A DNA stretch of 64,000 nt from Pseudobutyrivibrio sp. MD2005. GTDB taxonomy: Bacteria; Bacillota; Clostridia; Lachnospirales; Lachnospiraceae. The position numbers and the translations under genes are program-made. This document shows, in pieces, positions 17,916-26,946 of this stretch. The stretch is taken from the NCBI RefSeq assembly GCF_000621865.1, contig NZ_JHXE01000022.1, positions 1-64,000 of the forward strand. Direction: 5' to 3'. The notes beneath the pieces are model-generated. The model was not told where the DNA came from. It worked only from the letters and a program-made list of their open reading frames with translations, and ran no database searches. Numbering within the stretch: position 1 is the stretch's first letter; each line of letters starts with the position of its first letter.

Positions 17916-18524
17916 ATGAAATCTCTTTCAAAATCAATTTTAGCTGGATTCTCTATTGGGCTTGGTGGTCTTATTTTTCTTTCAGTTGATGACAAAGTGA
18001 ATGGTTCCGCATTATTTAGCATTGGACTATTTCTAGTTCTCACTATGAGCCTAAACTTATTCACTGGAAAAGTGTGTTATACAATCGATAAAAATGGACC
18101 TTCTATTACAGACATGATTTCTATTTGGATAGGAAATTTTATCGGTACTTTTATTCTTGCTTTTATTATCAAAAATACACGTGCTTATCCAGCACTTTTC
18201 GAAAAAGCAAAAGGACTTTGCGATATTAAGAATAGCGACTCTTATCTAAGCCTTTTCTTGCTTGGAGTTCTTTGTAACATTTTTATCTACATTGCTGTGG
18301 ATGAATTCAAAAATAATCAACATATGATTGGAAAATATATGTCGATTATTCTTGGGGTAATGGGATTTATATTAGCTGGAACAGAGCACTGCGTCGCAGA
18401 CATGTTTTATTACAATTTAACATTCACTTACTCCAGCGATATGCTTATAAGGCTCCTTATTATTACTGCCGGAAACTCCGTAGGAGGCATTTGCATTAAC
18501 TACGCTTTCAAATCAATTAAATAG
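17916..18524 (+). CDS. Compact formate/nitrite transporter (FNT) family channel
   Basis: A 202-residue membrane protein with six hydrophobic helices. Two FNT hallmarks are visible: LNLFTGKVCYT after helix 2 (the LFTG omega-loop signature) and GTEHCVADMFYY in helix 5, which holds the pore histidine. It is shorter than FocA or NirC (about 260-285 residues), mainly through short loops and termini. Substrate cannot be told from sequence; formate export would suit a fermentative cell. AGGAG precedes the ATG. It is one of the few plus-strand genes here. Confidence 0.85.
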   Translation: MKSLSKSILAGFSIGLGGLIFLSVDDKVNGSALFSIGLFLVLTMSLNLFTGKVCYTIDKNGPSITDMISIWIGNFIGTFILAFIIKNTRAYPALFEKAKGLCDIKNSDSYLSLFLLGVLCNIFIYIAVDEFKNNQHMIGKYMSIILGVMGFILAGTEHCVADMFYYNLTFTYSSDMLIRLLIITAGNSVGGICINYAFKSIK

Positions 18525-18530
18525 CAAAAT

Positions 18531-18562
18531 AAAAAAGAGTCATGGTGCCATGACTCTTTTTT
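18531..18562. terminator. Bidirectional terminator between convergent genes
   Basis: GAGTCATGG (18537-18545) pairs with CCATGACTC (18548-18556); six A precede and six T follow, so it works on both strands. It separates the plus-strand FNT gene from the minus-strand thioesterase. Confidence 0.95.
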
Positions 18563-18569
18563 AGAGAGT

Positions 18570-18983
18570 TTATTGAACTAATTCACTTAAAGACTTATAA
18601 AAATCAGGGTATTCTTTTTTCACCTTGATAGGCTTGCCTTCCTGATTTAAAAATGCATGGCTTGTAGTGCCAACACATACAACCTTCCCTTCCTCATTTC
18701 TCATTTCGTAAGAAAGGAAAAGCTTCACACCTTTGAATTCCTTAACACCTACAGTAATGTATATATCTTCTGCAAAACGGGTAGAAACTTTGTAGTCGCA
18801 GGTTACACTAAGCACAGGTGATACCATACCCATTTCCTCCAGTTTGTCAAAAGGCCATCCCGCTTGTGCCAAGAAATCGATTCTAGCCTCTTCCATCCAT
18901 CTAATATAGTTGGAATGATGTGTAATCCCCATCTTATCAGTTTCATAATAGTGAACTGTATGTTTATATTCTTTGAATGCCAT
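18570..18983 (-). CDS. Acyl-CoA thioesterase, YbgC/FadM-like hotdog fold
   Basis: A 137-residue hotdog-fold protein from the chosen ATG at 18983, which has AGGAG five bases upstream; the upstream start at 19010 would add nine residues without a ribosome site. The signature YYETDKMGITHHSNYIRWME resembles the 4-hydroxybenzoyl-CoA thioesterase motif, including the catalytic Asp and a following His pair. It would hydrolyse acyl-CoA thioesters; substrate is unknown. It is last in the ktrB-ktrA unit, 35 bp downstream of ktrA. Confidence 0.85.
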   Translation of the reverse strand: MAFKEYKHTVHYYETDKMGITHHSNYIRWMEEARIDFLAQAGWPFDKLEEMGMVSPVLSVTCDYKVSTRFAEDIYITVGVKEFKGVKLFLSYEMRNEEGKVVCVGTTSHAFLNQEGKPIKVKKEYPDFYKSLSELVQ

Positions 18984-19018
18984 ATTTTCTCCTATAGGTA
19001 ACACCGTCACATCAATAA

Positions 19019-19663
19019 TTACTTATTCAATCTCTTTAAATCATTTCTTTCAAGAACAATAAGAAGTAAATCATCTGCTTGTAATGCCTCTTCCGGATTA
19101 AGAATCTTCCAACTTGAACCACGCTTTAATGCAATTACATTAGCTTTATAATTCTTTCTGACGTTCAATTCCATCATGTTTTTGCCAACCCACTTAGCAA
19201 GAGGATTTATTTCAATCATACATAGATTTCCATCAACTTTAAAGTAATCCAAGAATGTATCTGATGAAAGAATTCTAGCTGATTGCTCTCCGCCGTACTC
19301 CTCTGGAACAATTACCTTATTTGCACCAATCTTTTTAAGAATCAGAGTCATTCTGTCTGATGAACTTTTAGCAACAATAAGTGGAACTCCGTGCTCTTTG
19401 GCTACAGCTACAGCCATGATACTAGCCGCAAGGTTACCAGCCATTGCAACAGCAACTATATCCATATTTTTTAAGCCAAGAGAAACAACTTCATCTTCAT
19501 TTGTAATATCAGCGCAGATGGCAGTAGTGCAGTAGCCATTCATTTCTTTAAGTTTATCCTGGTCCTGGTCAACAACAAGTACATCAGCCCCCATATCGTA
19601 CATATTCTTAGCTAAGCTGATTCCATATTTTCCAAGGCCTAATACCGCAATCGATTTTTTCAT
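19019..19663 (-). CDS. ktrA: K+ uptake regulatory subunit, KtrA/TrkA-type
   Basis: The 214-residue cytoplasmic protein has an RCK-N Rossmann motif VLGLGKYGISLAKNM (residues 7-21), the VVDQDQDKL nucleotide-binding acid loop, and a C-terminal TrkA-C domain (about 140-214). It gates the KtrB pore in response to nucleotides and, in relatives, c-di-AMP. It lies 8 bp downstream of ktrB. Confidence 0.92.
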   Translation of the reverse strand: MKKSIAVLGLGKYGISLAKNMYDMGADVLVVDQDQDKLKEMNGYCTTAICADITNEDEVVSLGLKNMDIVAVAMAGNLAASIMAVAVAKEHGVPLIVAKSSSDRMTLILKKIGANKVIVPEEYGGEQSARILSSDTFLDYFKVDGNLCMIEINPLAKWVGKNMMELNVRKNYKANVIALKRGSSWKILNPEEALQADDLLLIVLERNDLKRLNK

Positions 19664-19671
19664 ATTATCTC

Positions 19672-21036
19672 CTATCCTACAAAGAAGCTTCCTTCTAAAT
19701 ATCTACATTTATCATTTTTATGTCTTTTTCCTGCAAAAAAGATTGCAAGAGAAATAGGTCCTATTCTGCCTAAATACATGGCAACAATTATGATAATTCT
19801 TCCGATAGTATTAAGATTTCCAGTAAGACCTCTAGTAAGACCAACTGTTGCCGAAGCACTTATAACTTCGTACAATCCATCCTGCAAGCCGATTGTATTG
19901 GTAGATATAAGTGCAAGAGTAAGAACAACGATTGTAAATGCCGCAACAGATACAATTACAGTAGCCTTTCTCATACTTTCCTCGGTAACTCTTCGTTCAA
20001 ATACAATAGTCTGATTATCATCACGAATATAAGAAATGATATTGAGCAATGATAAATATATTGTTACCGTTTTGACTCCACCTGCAGTACCTATTGGAGA
20101 ACCTCCAATAAACATCAAAAGGTACGAAGTTACACAAGAAACATCCGTCATTTTTTCCTGAGCAAAAGACGAAAATCCTGCGGTTCTAAATGTAATTGAT
20201 TCAAACAAGCTATTTATTATTTTATCATATAGAGAATACTCGCCTATTGTGTTTGGATTTTTGTATTCAGCCAAAAATACCATAATTGCACCAATCATTA
20301 TCAATGCAAGGGTTACGCTCAATACCAGCTTAGTATGTTCATTAAATCTTTTTATTATCACCCATGGGTTATACCGCTTTTTGATTCCGTATTTTATCTT
20401 TTCAGACATATCGAACCAAACAACGTATCCTAAGCCACCCATAACAATAAGAAACATGGTTGTAGCCATCACTAATGTGTTTGACGAATAATCACTTAAG
20501 CTTGTATCTCCAAACACATCTATTCCTGCGTTACAAAAAGCTGAAATAGATGTAAAAATCGAATACCATACACCTTTTATTGCTCCGTATTCTGGTACGA
20601 ATACTATAGAGTAAAGAACTGCGCCAAAGGTTTCCACTTTAGCCACATCTTTAAAAATCCTGATAAGCAGCCTCAGTACACCAACATCAGTTTGAAGATT
20701 CAATGAATCCTGCAGCATTTTTCTATCTGCAATAGAGAACTTCTTTTGAGTGATAAGCATAATCATTGATACTACAGTGATTACACCTAATCCACCTATT
20801 TGTATTAATAACAGGATGATAATCTGTCCAAATAAGCTGTACTCCGTAGAAATGTTTACAACGGTCAATCCTGTAACGCAGGTAGACGTTGTTGAAGTAA
20901 ATAAAGATGTAATGAAACCAGACCAACTACCATCATATGATGATACTGGTAACATCAAAATAAGCCCTCCTACCACAATCGTAATAAGAAAGCTTAATGG
21001 TATTAAGTGAATCGATGAAAGCTTTAACGATTTCAT
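19672..21036 (-). CDS. ktrB: K+ transporter membrane subunit, KtrB/TrkH-type
   Basis: The 454-residue integral membrane protein shows four repeated P-loop regions with selectivity-filter glycines: STCVTGLTV, SAFCNAGIDVF, TFRTAGFSSF and SATVGLTRGL. GLGYVVWFD and GRIGPISLAI are typical KtrB segments. It forms a Na+-dependent K+ uptake system with the KtrA protein encoded next. It starts 58 bp downstream of prfB with no terminator seen between. Confidence 0.94.
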   Translation of the reverse strand: MKSLKLSSIHLIPLSFLITIVVGGLILMLPVSSYDGSWSGFITSLFTSTTSTCVTGLTVVNISTEYSLFGQIIILLLIQIGGLGVITVVSMIMLITQKKFSIADRKMLQDSLNLQTDVGVLRLLIRIFKDVAKVETFGAVLYSIVFVPEYGAIKGVWYSIFTSISAFCNAGIDVFGDTSLSDYSSNTLVMATTMFLIVMGGLGYVVWFDMSEKIKYGIKKRYNPWVIIKRFNEHTKLVLSVTLALIMIGAIMVFLAEYKNPNTIGEYSLYDKIINSLFESITFRTAGFSSFAQEKMTDVSCVTSYLLMFIGGSPIGTAGGVKTVTIYLSLLNIISYIRDDNQTIVFERRVTEESMRKATVIVSVAAFTIVVLTLALISTNTIGLQDGLYEVISASATVGLTRGLTGNLNTIGRIIIIVAMYLGRIGPISLAIFFAGKRHKNDKCRYLEGSFFVG

Positions 21037-21094
21037 TAATATATATTCTCCCGATAAATCAGTTTTTCATCATAACTCCCACATTACATCAATG

Positions 21095-22232
21095 CTAATC
21101 AGCATCCATTGCCCCTCTATCTGGGCATCCCAGTGAAAGCCATTTTAAATATGCATTCATAAATGGAGTAAGTTTGCCATCTAATACCGCATCTGCATTG
21201 CCAGATTCCTCGCCTGTTCGCAAATCCTTAACCATTTTATATGGTTGCAATACATAAGAACGGATTTGATTGCCCCATCCGATATCAGAGACTTCGCCTC
21301 TAATGCCACTTGCCTTAGCAGCATTTTCTTCTTGCTTTAACAGAAGAAGTTTGGTCTTCAACATCTGCATGGCTTTATCTTTATTCTGATGCTGGCTTCG
21401 TTCGTTCTGACAAGTAACTACAATTCCTGTAGGGAAATGTGTGATTCGAATAGCTGAACTTGTCTTATTGATATGCTGACCACCAGCGCCTGAAGAACGA
21501 TATGTATCTATACGGATATCTTCATCCCTAATTTCAACATCTACATCTTCTTCTATATCTGGCATAACATCGCAAGATGCAAATGATGTCTGTCTCTTGC
21601 CTTGGGCATTAAATGGAGAAATACGTACCAAGCGATGTATACCTTTTTCAGACTTCATATATCCGTAGGCATTCTCACCCACAACTTCGAAGGTAACAGA
21701 CTGAATTCCAGCCTCATCGCCTTCCTGATAATCAAGCTCTTCAACTGTGAATCCTGCATCCGATGCCCAACGGCTGTACATTCGATATAGCATAGCCGCC
21801 CAATCGCAGGCTTCTACACCACCTGCTCCAGAATGCAATGTAACAATCGCACTATCGGCATCATACTCACCTGAAAGCAGTGTCTTCATTCGAAGAGTTT
21901 CTAAATCGTTTTCAAATTCTTCAATGAGAAGAGCAACAGTATCTACAATTTCCTGGTCCTCTTCTTCATTGCCAAGCTCAATATAATCTTCTATTTCTTT
22001 GTAGAGATCCTCAAGCTTATCTATTACAGCAACATCATCTTTCATAGATTTCAGTTCTTTCATTTTTGCTGATGATTGTGCTGCATCTGTCCAGAAATCT
22101 GGAGCTTCCATCTCGCGCTCCAATTCCTCTATACGCGCCTTTTTAGCTGCGACGTCAAAGTGAATCCCTCACTTCCGTCATAGAATTTTTCTGCGACACA
22201 AGTCGCTGTTTGAACTGATCAAGTTCTATCAC
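21095..22232 (-). CDS. prfB: Peptide chain release factor 2, with programmed +1 frameshift
   Basis: RF2 recognises UGA and UAA stops and triggers peptide release. The long frame (21095-22123) starts inside the gene. A GTG at 22232 with AGAGGTGA upstream opens 25 codons ending CTT, then TGA at 22157-22155; skipping one base joins the frame DVAAKKARIEE into the main ORF, for a 378-residue protein. The main part carries the catalytic GGQ (SGAGGQHINKTSS) and the SPF-type region (RISPFNAQGKRQTSFAS). The frameshift is the well-known autoregulation of prfB. It follows ctpA. Confidence 0.95.
22154..22170 (-). other. prfB programmed +1 frameshift site
   Basis: The minus strand reads GAGGGATTCACTTTGAC: slippery CTT (22160-22158), in-frame stop TGA (22157-22155) and the following C. 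The upstream GAGG (about 10 bases before) can act as the internal Shine-Dalgarno stimulator. This matches the known CUU-UGA-C signal. Confidence 0.95.
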
Positions 22233-22274
22233 GAAATCACCTCTTTTCTTATTTCACACATGCTTGTAGAAAGT

Positions 22275-23558
22275 TTATTCCTTAGATAATACCTCTAAAG
22301 CCTTTTGAATCTGATTATCTAAATCTACACTATACTCATCATCTTCGCCACCTAAAAACTCGAACTCGAGCTCAATATCTGGTGTGATTCCCTTACCGTG
22401 GATGCACTCTCCACTAGGTGTATAGTATGTTTGAGTTGTAAGCTTAATTGCAGAACCATCTTTAAGTGGGATAGTAGATTGAACTACGCCCTTTCCGTAA
22501 GTGGTTGTTCCAATTATAGTACCATAATCAAAATCTCTCAATGCTCCTGTAAAGATTTCAGCCGCTGAAGCTGTGTTCTCATTTACAAGCACAACCATTG
22601 GAATATCTTTATGAGTATCGGCATCTGATGTGAAATCTTCTCTTGTGCCTTCCTTATCCATGGTATACACTACTGTTCCTTCAGGAAGCAAATAATCAAG
22701 CATCTTTACTACTGAATCAACAAGTCCACCGCCATCATTTCTCATATCAAAAATAACCGAAGTCATTCCCTGCTTTTCCAAATCCTCGTATGCTTTTACG
22801 AAATCGTCATATGTATGTTCTGCAAACTGAGATACCTGGATATAACCAACATTACCATCAAGCATCTGGTAAGCTACAGTTGGTGCAGATATTGTGTCTC
22901 TAGTGCATGTGACATCAAACTTCTCACCATCACGCTCAATCACAAGGGCAACATCTGTACCTTCCTCACCTCTTACGTGCTGAACAAATTCATCAAGATT
23001 TTCGTCTATTGCAAGATTACCATCTGCAGAAACAATACTATCGCCTTCTTTCAAGCCAGCCTTTTCTGCAGGACTGTCTTCGTACACCTTTGTAATAGTA
23101 ACTGCACCTGTGTCGGTGTTCTTCTGAAGCATAGCTCCGATACCTGCATAGTTGCCAGTAAGTGTGCTCATCAAATCCTCATACTCTTCTGGTGTATAGT
23201 ATTCAGAATATGGATCATTCAAGCCTTCAACCAAACCGGCATATATGCCGTCAATCATATCCTGATCTTCTACATCCTTATAATAATAGTTTTCAATAAT
23301 GTAGATTAAAAGCTCAAGCTTACTGCTTGAATCCCCCTTTAATAAATCCTTATCATCAATATCTTTATTGATAGCCTGCATTATGTCCTGAGAAGATTCT
23401 TCTATAGCCTTTTGCTCGCTGTTTTTTACAAATAGCATTCCAGCCACCGCAAGACCAGCGCCCACCATAGCGCCTAGAACTACGCCTAGAACTACAGGCC
23501 ACTTTTTTGATTTAGGCTTAATTTCAGGTGAATAAAAGTTTTCCATTTCAGTGTTCAT
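22275..23558 (-). CDS. ctpA: Carboxy-terminal processing protease (S41, PDZ domain)
   Basis: A 427-residue secreted or membrane-anchored protease: an N-terminal anchor (about residues 20-46), the S41 N-terminal helical part, a PDZ domain (YAGIGAMLQ to VALVIERDG, about 140-215) and the catalytic domain with NENTASAAEIFTGAL (catalytic Ser) and TTYGKGVVQS (catalytic Lys). ATG at 23558 is preceded by AAAGGC. It lies downstream of ftsEX, an arrangement known in Clostridia; FtsEX controls wall hydrolases, so a shared envelope role is plausible. Confidence 0.94.
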   Translation of the reverse strand: MNTEMENFYSPEIKPKSKKWPVVLGVVLGAMVGAGLAVAGMLFVKNSEQKAIEESSQDIMQAINKDIDDKDLLKGDSSSKLELLIYIIENYYYKDVEDQDMIDGIYAGLVEGLNDPYSEYYTPEEYEDLMSTLTGNYAGIGAMLQKNTDTGAVTITKVYEDSPAEKAGLKEGDSIVSADGNLAIDENLDEFVQHVRGEEGTDVALVIERDGEKFDVTCTRDTISAPTVAYQMLDGNVGYIQVSQFAEHTYDDFVKAYEDLEKQGMTSVIFDMRNDGGGLVDSVVKMLDYLLPEGTVVYTMDKEGTREDFTSDADTHKDIPMVVLVNENTASAAEIFTGALRDFDYGTIIGTTTYGKGVVQSTIPLKDGSAIKLTTQTYYTPSGECIHGKGITPDIELEFEFLGGEDDEYSVDLDNQIQKALEVLSKE

Positions 23559-23639
23559 TATTCTGCCTTTCTAATTATCTCTAATACTGATGAAAGTGCC
23601 AAAGCTTTCGCTAAGGCACTCCCCAATCAATCATATTAA

Positions 23640-24548
23640 CTACACTCTAAGATGCTTGTGTAATGTCACCCTAGAACCAATCCAACCAATTCCAATACCA
23701 AGCACTAATGAAATAGGTACTAAGGTTCTAAAAATTGTTTCAACTGGAATAAAGTTTACCATGTTGCTAAGGAAGTTAAATTCGTTAGCTGCATAGCTAA
23801 TAACTTTTCCGTAGATAAAATATAACAATATAAGTGGAATAGCCGAACCGATAAGACCAATAAATACACCTTCGACAACAAATGGCTGTCTTACGAATGC
23901 ATCCTTAGCTCCTATAAGCTTCATAATAGCTATCTCTTCTCGTCTAACAGAAATACCAACCATAACTGTGTTGCTAATCAAGAAAACTGATACCGCAAGA
24001 AGTATGATGACAATAGCCATAGATACAATTGTGATTGCTCTATTTATATCTGTAAGTGTCTTTGCAGCAACTTCTGATTTATTAACCTGGCGAACACCAT
24101 CCAATCCTTCAAGGAATGACACTAAAGTGGATTGCATCGCTACATCAGAAAGATAAATCTCGTAGTTCGCTGAATTTGCAAGTGGATTATCATCTGCAAA
24201 TCCTGCTGCTAAAGCTTCGTTGCCTCCAAAGTATTCCTCCTGATATTCTGCCCAAGCGTCTTCTGCCGATACAAAATCATAGCTGGCAACTTCAGGTCTT
24301 TTTGATATTTCACCACCGATTTCTTCGATGCGAGCTTGCGATATTCCCTCATCAAAAAATACTGTAACTGCAACGCCTTCCTCTGCAGTCTTAACCATAG
24401 CCTGGAAGTTGGTTCCTAACGAATAAAATATACCAAACAAGAAAATACAAGCTGTCATTGTGGCAATTGATGCAAGAGAAAACATCTTGTTTCTCCACAC
24501 ATTTTTTAATCCCTGGCCGATGTTGTAGATGTGGGTACTAATCTTCAT
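23640..24548 (-). CDS. ftsX: Cell division ABC transporter permease FtsX
   Basis: The 302-residue protein has the FtsX layout: one helix near the N-terminus (MFSLASIATMTACIFLFGIF), a large extracellular loop, and three helices at the C-terminus, with SVRREEIAIMKLIGA between helices 2 and 3. The ATG at 24548 follows GGAGGTGAAGAAT; an in-frame start at 24569 lies inside ftsE without better support. FtsX relays FtsE ATP hydrolysis to extracellular peptidoglycan hydrolases. ftsE overlaps its start by 11 bp. Confidence 0.93.
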   Translation of the reverse strand: MKISTHIYNIGQGLKNVWRNKMFSLASIATMTACIFLFGIFYSLGTNFQAMVKTAEEGVAVTVFFDEGISQARIEEIGGEISKRPEVASYDFVSAEDAWAEYQEEYFGGNEALAAGFADDNPLANSANYEIYLSDVAMQSTLVSFLEGLDGVRQVNKSEVAAKTLTDINRAITIVSMAIVIILLAVSVFLISNTVMVGISVRREEIAIMKLIGAKDAFVRQPFVVEGVFIGLIGSAIPLILLYFIYGKVISYAANEFNFLSNMVNFIPVETIFRTLVPISLVLGIGIGWIGSRVTLHKHLRV

Positions 24549-25218
24549 ATTCTTCACCTCCAACATCACTCACTACCACGCCATTTTTAATAGTGATTAC
24601 TCTCTTATTCATGGCTCTAACTATTTCCATGTTATGAGTAACAACAAGGACAGTAGTACCACGCTGATTGATTTCATCTAACAGCTTCATGATTTCCCAT
24701 GTATTATCGCTATCAAGGTTTCCAGTAGGCTCATCAGCTAAAATGATTTTAGGATCATTTACTAGAGCCCTTGCAATAGCTACACGCTGTTGCTCACCAC
24801 CTGAAAGCTGGCTAGGTCTTGATTTATATTTAGCAGCAAGTCCTACTAGCGAAAGCATCATAGGAACTTTTTTCTTTATTTCGCGATTAGGTGCTTCAAC
24901 TACCTTCATAGCAAAAGCTATATTTTCATAAACATTACGGTCTGGCAATAAGCGGAAATTTTGGAAAACGACACCAACATTTCTTCTGTATTTAGGCACC
25001 TTTTTGTGGGTAACCTTTTTAAGGTCCTGACCATTAATATATATTTTTCCTTTTGTAGGCTCTAATTCTTTAAGTAATAATCGGATGAGAGTAGACTTAC
25101 CAGAACCACTATCACCAACTATAAACACGAACTCGCCTGGATCAATATGAATAGTCACATCTTCCAAGGCTGGCTTGCCAACCTCATATGACTTACTAAC
25201 GTGATCTAATCGTATCAT
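24538..25218 (-). CDS. ftsE: Cell division ATP-binding protein FtsE
   Basis: A 226-residue ABC ATPase: Walker [10 protein letters not shown] (residues 35-43), Q-loop [11 protein letters not shown], signature LSGGEQQR, Walker [12 protein letters not shown] and the H-loop VTHN. It pairs with FtsX encoded next. Its start overlaps the stop of the upstream regulator gene by 1 bp, so all four genes from the regulator to ctpA are probably one transcript. Confidence 0.95.
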   Translation of the reverse strand: MIRLDHVSKSYEVGKPALEDVTIHIDPGEFVFIVGDSGSGKSTLIRLLLKELEPTKGKIYINGQDLKKVTHKKVPKYRRNVGVVFQNFRLLPDRNVYENIAFAMKVVEAPNREIKKKVPMMLSLVGLAAKYKSRPSQLSGGEQQRVAIARALVNDPKIILADEPTGNLDSDNTWEIMKLLDEINQRGTTVLVVTHNMEIVRAMNKRVITIKNGVVVSDVGGEEYED

Positions 25219-26306
25219 TAAAACTTCTCGTCCTCCATATACTTCATGTACTTAACAACCATCAACGCTATTTTAAATGTTATAGCATCCTCAAAAACTC
25301 TCAAATCTAGGCCTGTACTCTTCTCTAATTTGTCTAATCTGTACACAAGTGTATTTCTATGAATATACAACTGTCGAGATGTTTCAGATACGTTCAAACT
25401 ATTTTCGAAGAATTTAGCTATAGTTGTAAGTGTTTCCTCGTCAAAATCATCTGGTGATTTGTTATCAAAAATCTCAGAGATAAACATCTTGCAAAGTGGA
25501 ATTGGAAGCTGATAAATAAGACGACCAATACCAAGAGCTGAATAGGCAATAATCTTCTTATCGCTAAAGAAAATCTTGCCAACATCCATAGCCATATTAG
25601 CTTCCTTGTAAGAACGAGATACTTCTTTAATTTCGCCAACAACTGTACCGTATGATACACGTATGTTTTTTGAATCCTTATCATGGAATGCATCAATAAT
25701 AACAGCTGCAATCTTTTCTATATCATCGTATGTATCATTCTCGCCAAGCTCTTTGACAACGATTATATTGTGCTCATCAACAGCTGTAACAAAATCCTTT
25801 GTCTTGCCGCCAAATACCGAACGAACTCTATCAAGCTCATCGCCATCCTTTTCTGGGCCCACTTCAACAATCATTACCACACGTCTAGCGTTAGTATCAA
25901 CATGAAGCTTCTTAGAGCGATTGTAGATATCTACAAGAAGAAGATTGTCTAGCAATAAGTTCTTAATGAAGTTATCTTTATCGAATCTTTCCTTGTAAGC
26001 AATCATGAGCTCCTGAATATGGAAAGCTGCTATCTTTCCAACAGTAGTAGCCTGCTCATCATCGCCATGAGCTAAAATCACAAACTCCAACTGGGAATCA
26101 TCAAAGACTTTAAAGAAATGATATCCCAAAGCAACCTGACTATCCGCCTCAGATGCAGCGAAACCTGAAACAGCATCTGAAAGCTGTGCAGTATCAGAAA
26201 ATGTAGACGCACATACAACTCCGTCAGCGTCAGTAATTGCTAAATCAACCTTTGTAAGCTGATGGAGCCCCTCAATTGTATTCTGCATGATTTGGTTAGA
26301 AATCAT
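25218..26306 (-). CDS. PucR/CdaR-like transcriptional regulator with C-terminal helix-turn-helix
   Basis: The 362-residue protein has an N-terminal sensor-like region (MISNQIMQNTIEGLHQ..., about 1-125), a GGDEF-like middle segment (about 130-220) as in CdaR/PucR proteins, and a C-terminal PucR-type HTH: NVSETSRQLYIHRNTLVYRLDKL (motifs TSRQLYIH and RNTLVYRL). CdaR-like proteins sense sugar diacids, but the ligand cannot be read here. Its place as first gene of ftsE-ftsX-ctpA is notable. AGGAGGTAATCCAT precedes the ATG; a spacer of 640 bp lies upstream. Confidence 0.85.
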   Translation of the reverse strand: MISNQIMQNTIEGLHQLTKVDLAITDADGVVCASTFSDTAQLSDAVSGFAASEADSQVALGYHFFKVFDDSQLEFVILAHGDDEQATTVGKIAAFHIQELMIAYKERFDKDNFIKNLLLDNLLLVDIYNRSKKLHVDTNARRVVMIVEVGPEKDGDELDRVRSVFGGKTKDFVTAVDEHNIIVVKELGENDTYDDIEKIAAVIIDAFHDKDSKNIRVSYGTVVGEIKEVSRSYKEANMAMDVGKIFFSDKKIIAYSALGIGRLIYQLPIPLCKMFISEIFDNKSPDDFDEETLTTIAKFFENSLNVSETSRQLYIHRNTLVYRLDKLEKSTGLDLRVFEDAITFKIALMVVKYMKYMEDEKF

Positions 26307-26473
26307 ATGGATTACCTCCTAGATTTATAGTCAATATGAACAATATCAAATGACTTTTTTGCATACAAATTCACATAACCTATGCCCATTTTAATATAAA
26401 TAACCAAAAATTGGAATACTTATCTCTCTTTTATTTATGCAAATTCACAAATGAAACATATGAATTCTTTTAG

Positions 26474-26498
26474 ATTGAACACCCTATGTTCGTTCAAT
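26474..26498. promoter_or_regulatory. Inverted repeat upstream of the regulator-ftsEX operon
   Basis: ATTGAAC (26474-26480) and GTTCAAT (26492-26498) form 7-bp arms with an 11-bp spacer, about 170 bp upstream of the regulator gene. It may be an operator for the PucR-like protein; no direct evidence. AAATTCACA occurs twice nearby (about 26368 and 26440). Confidence 0.35.
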
Positions 26499-26619
26499 TT
26501 GAATAGTTGTCAGATAATATACAGAATTTTTCACAGATGATTTAACCTTTTAAAGTCAAGTTTTTTTGTCAATTTTGCAAGTTTTGTAGATATAATCCAA
26601 AACCTATGTTCACGGTTTT

Positions 26620-26739
26620 TGTGGATAACTTTTCGATTTTACTCAATTTTTCTGTGGATAAAGTGGATAAACGGTTTACAAGTCCGATTTTACGTGATAA
26701 TTCTGTGAAATCCTGTTGAAAAAATATTTCATATCCACA
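26620..26739. promoter_or_regulatory. Cluster of DnaA boxes in an A/T-rich spacer
   Basis: Within 120 bp the plus strand has two perfect reverse DnaA boxes TGTGGATAA (26620-26628 and 26653-26661), a direct neighbour AGTGGATAA (26662-26670, one mismatch), and ATATCCACA (26731-26739, one mismatch, opposite orientation). The spacer 26307-26915 is otherwise A/T-rich, with no ORF, between the regulator-ftsEX operon and the NlpC/P60 gene. Confidence 0.65.
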
Positions 26740-26910
26740 ATTCCTTTAATTATATTTCATTTTAACTTATAGATTTTTTGTGCACTTTTTAAATTTTTCG
26801 CCCATAAACGATTTGAGTAGTTTTCTGACAATTGTTCATATATTAATGAAATATTATCGTTATCCTCTTCACTTCTACTATGTCGTTTTACATAACGTTT
26901 TTAGGGCATA

Positions 26911-26936
26911 AAAATAGCGCCGCATAACACGGCGCT
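26911..26936 (-). terminator. Terminator of the NlpC/P60 gene
   Basis: AGCGCCG (26916-26922) pairs with CGGCGCT (26930-26936) around a 7-nt loop; the minus strand continues ATTTTTATG. It lies 10 bp beyond the stop codon. Confidence 0.88.
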
Positions 26937-26946
26937 TTTATAGTCT

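Noticed and set aside
26600-26745. Chromosomal replication origin
   Set aside because: DnaA boxes are present, but there is no dnaA, dnaN, rpmH or gyrase gene nearby and no clear unwinding repeat. A regulatory or titration role is more cautious.
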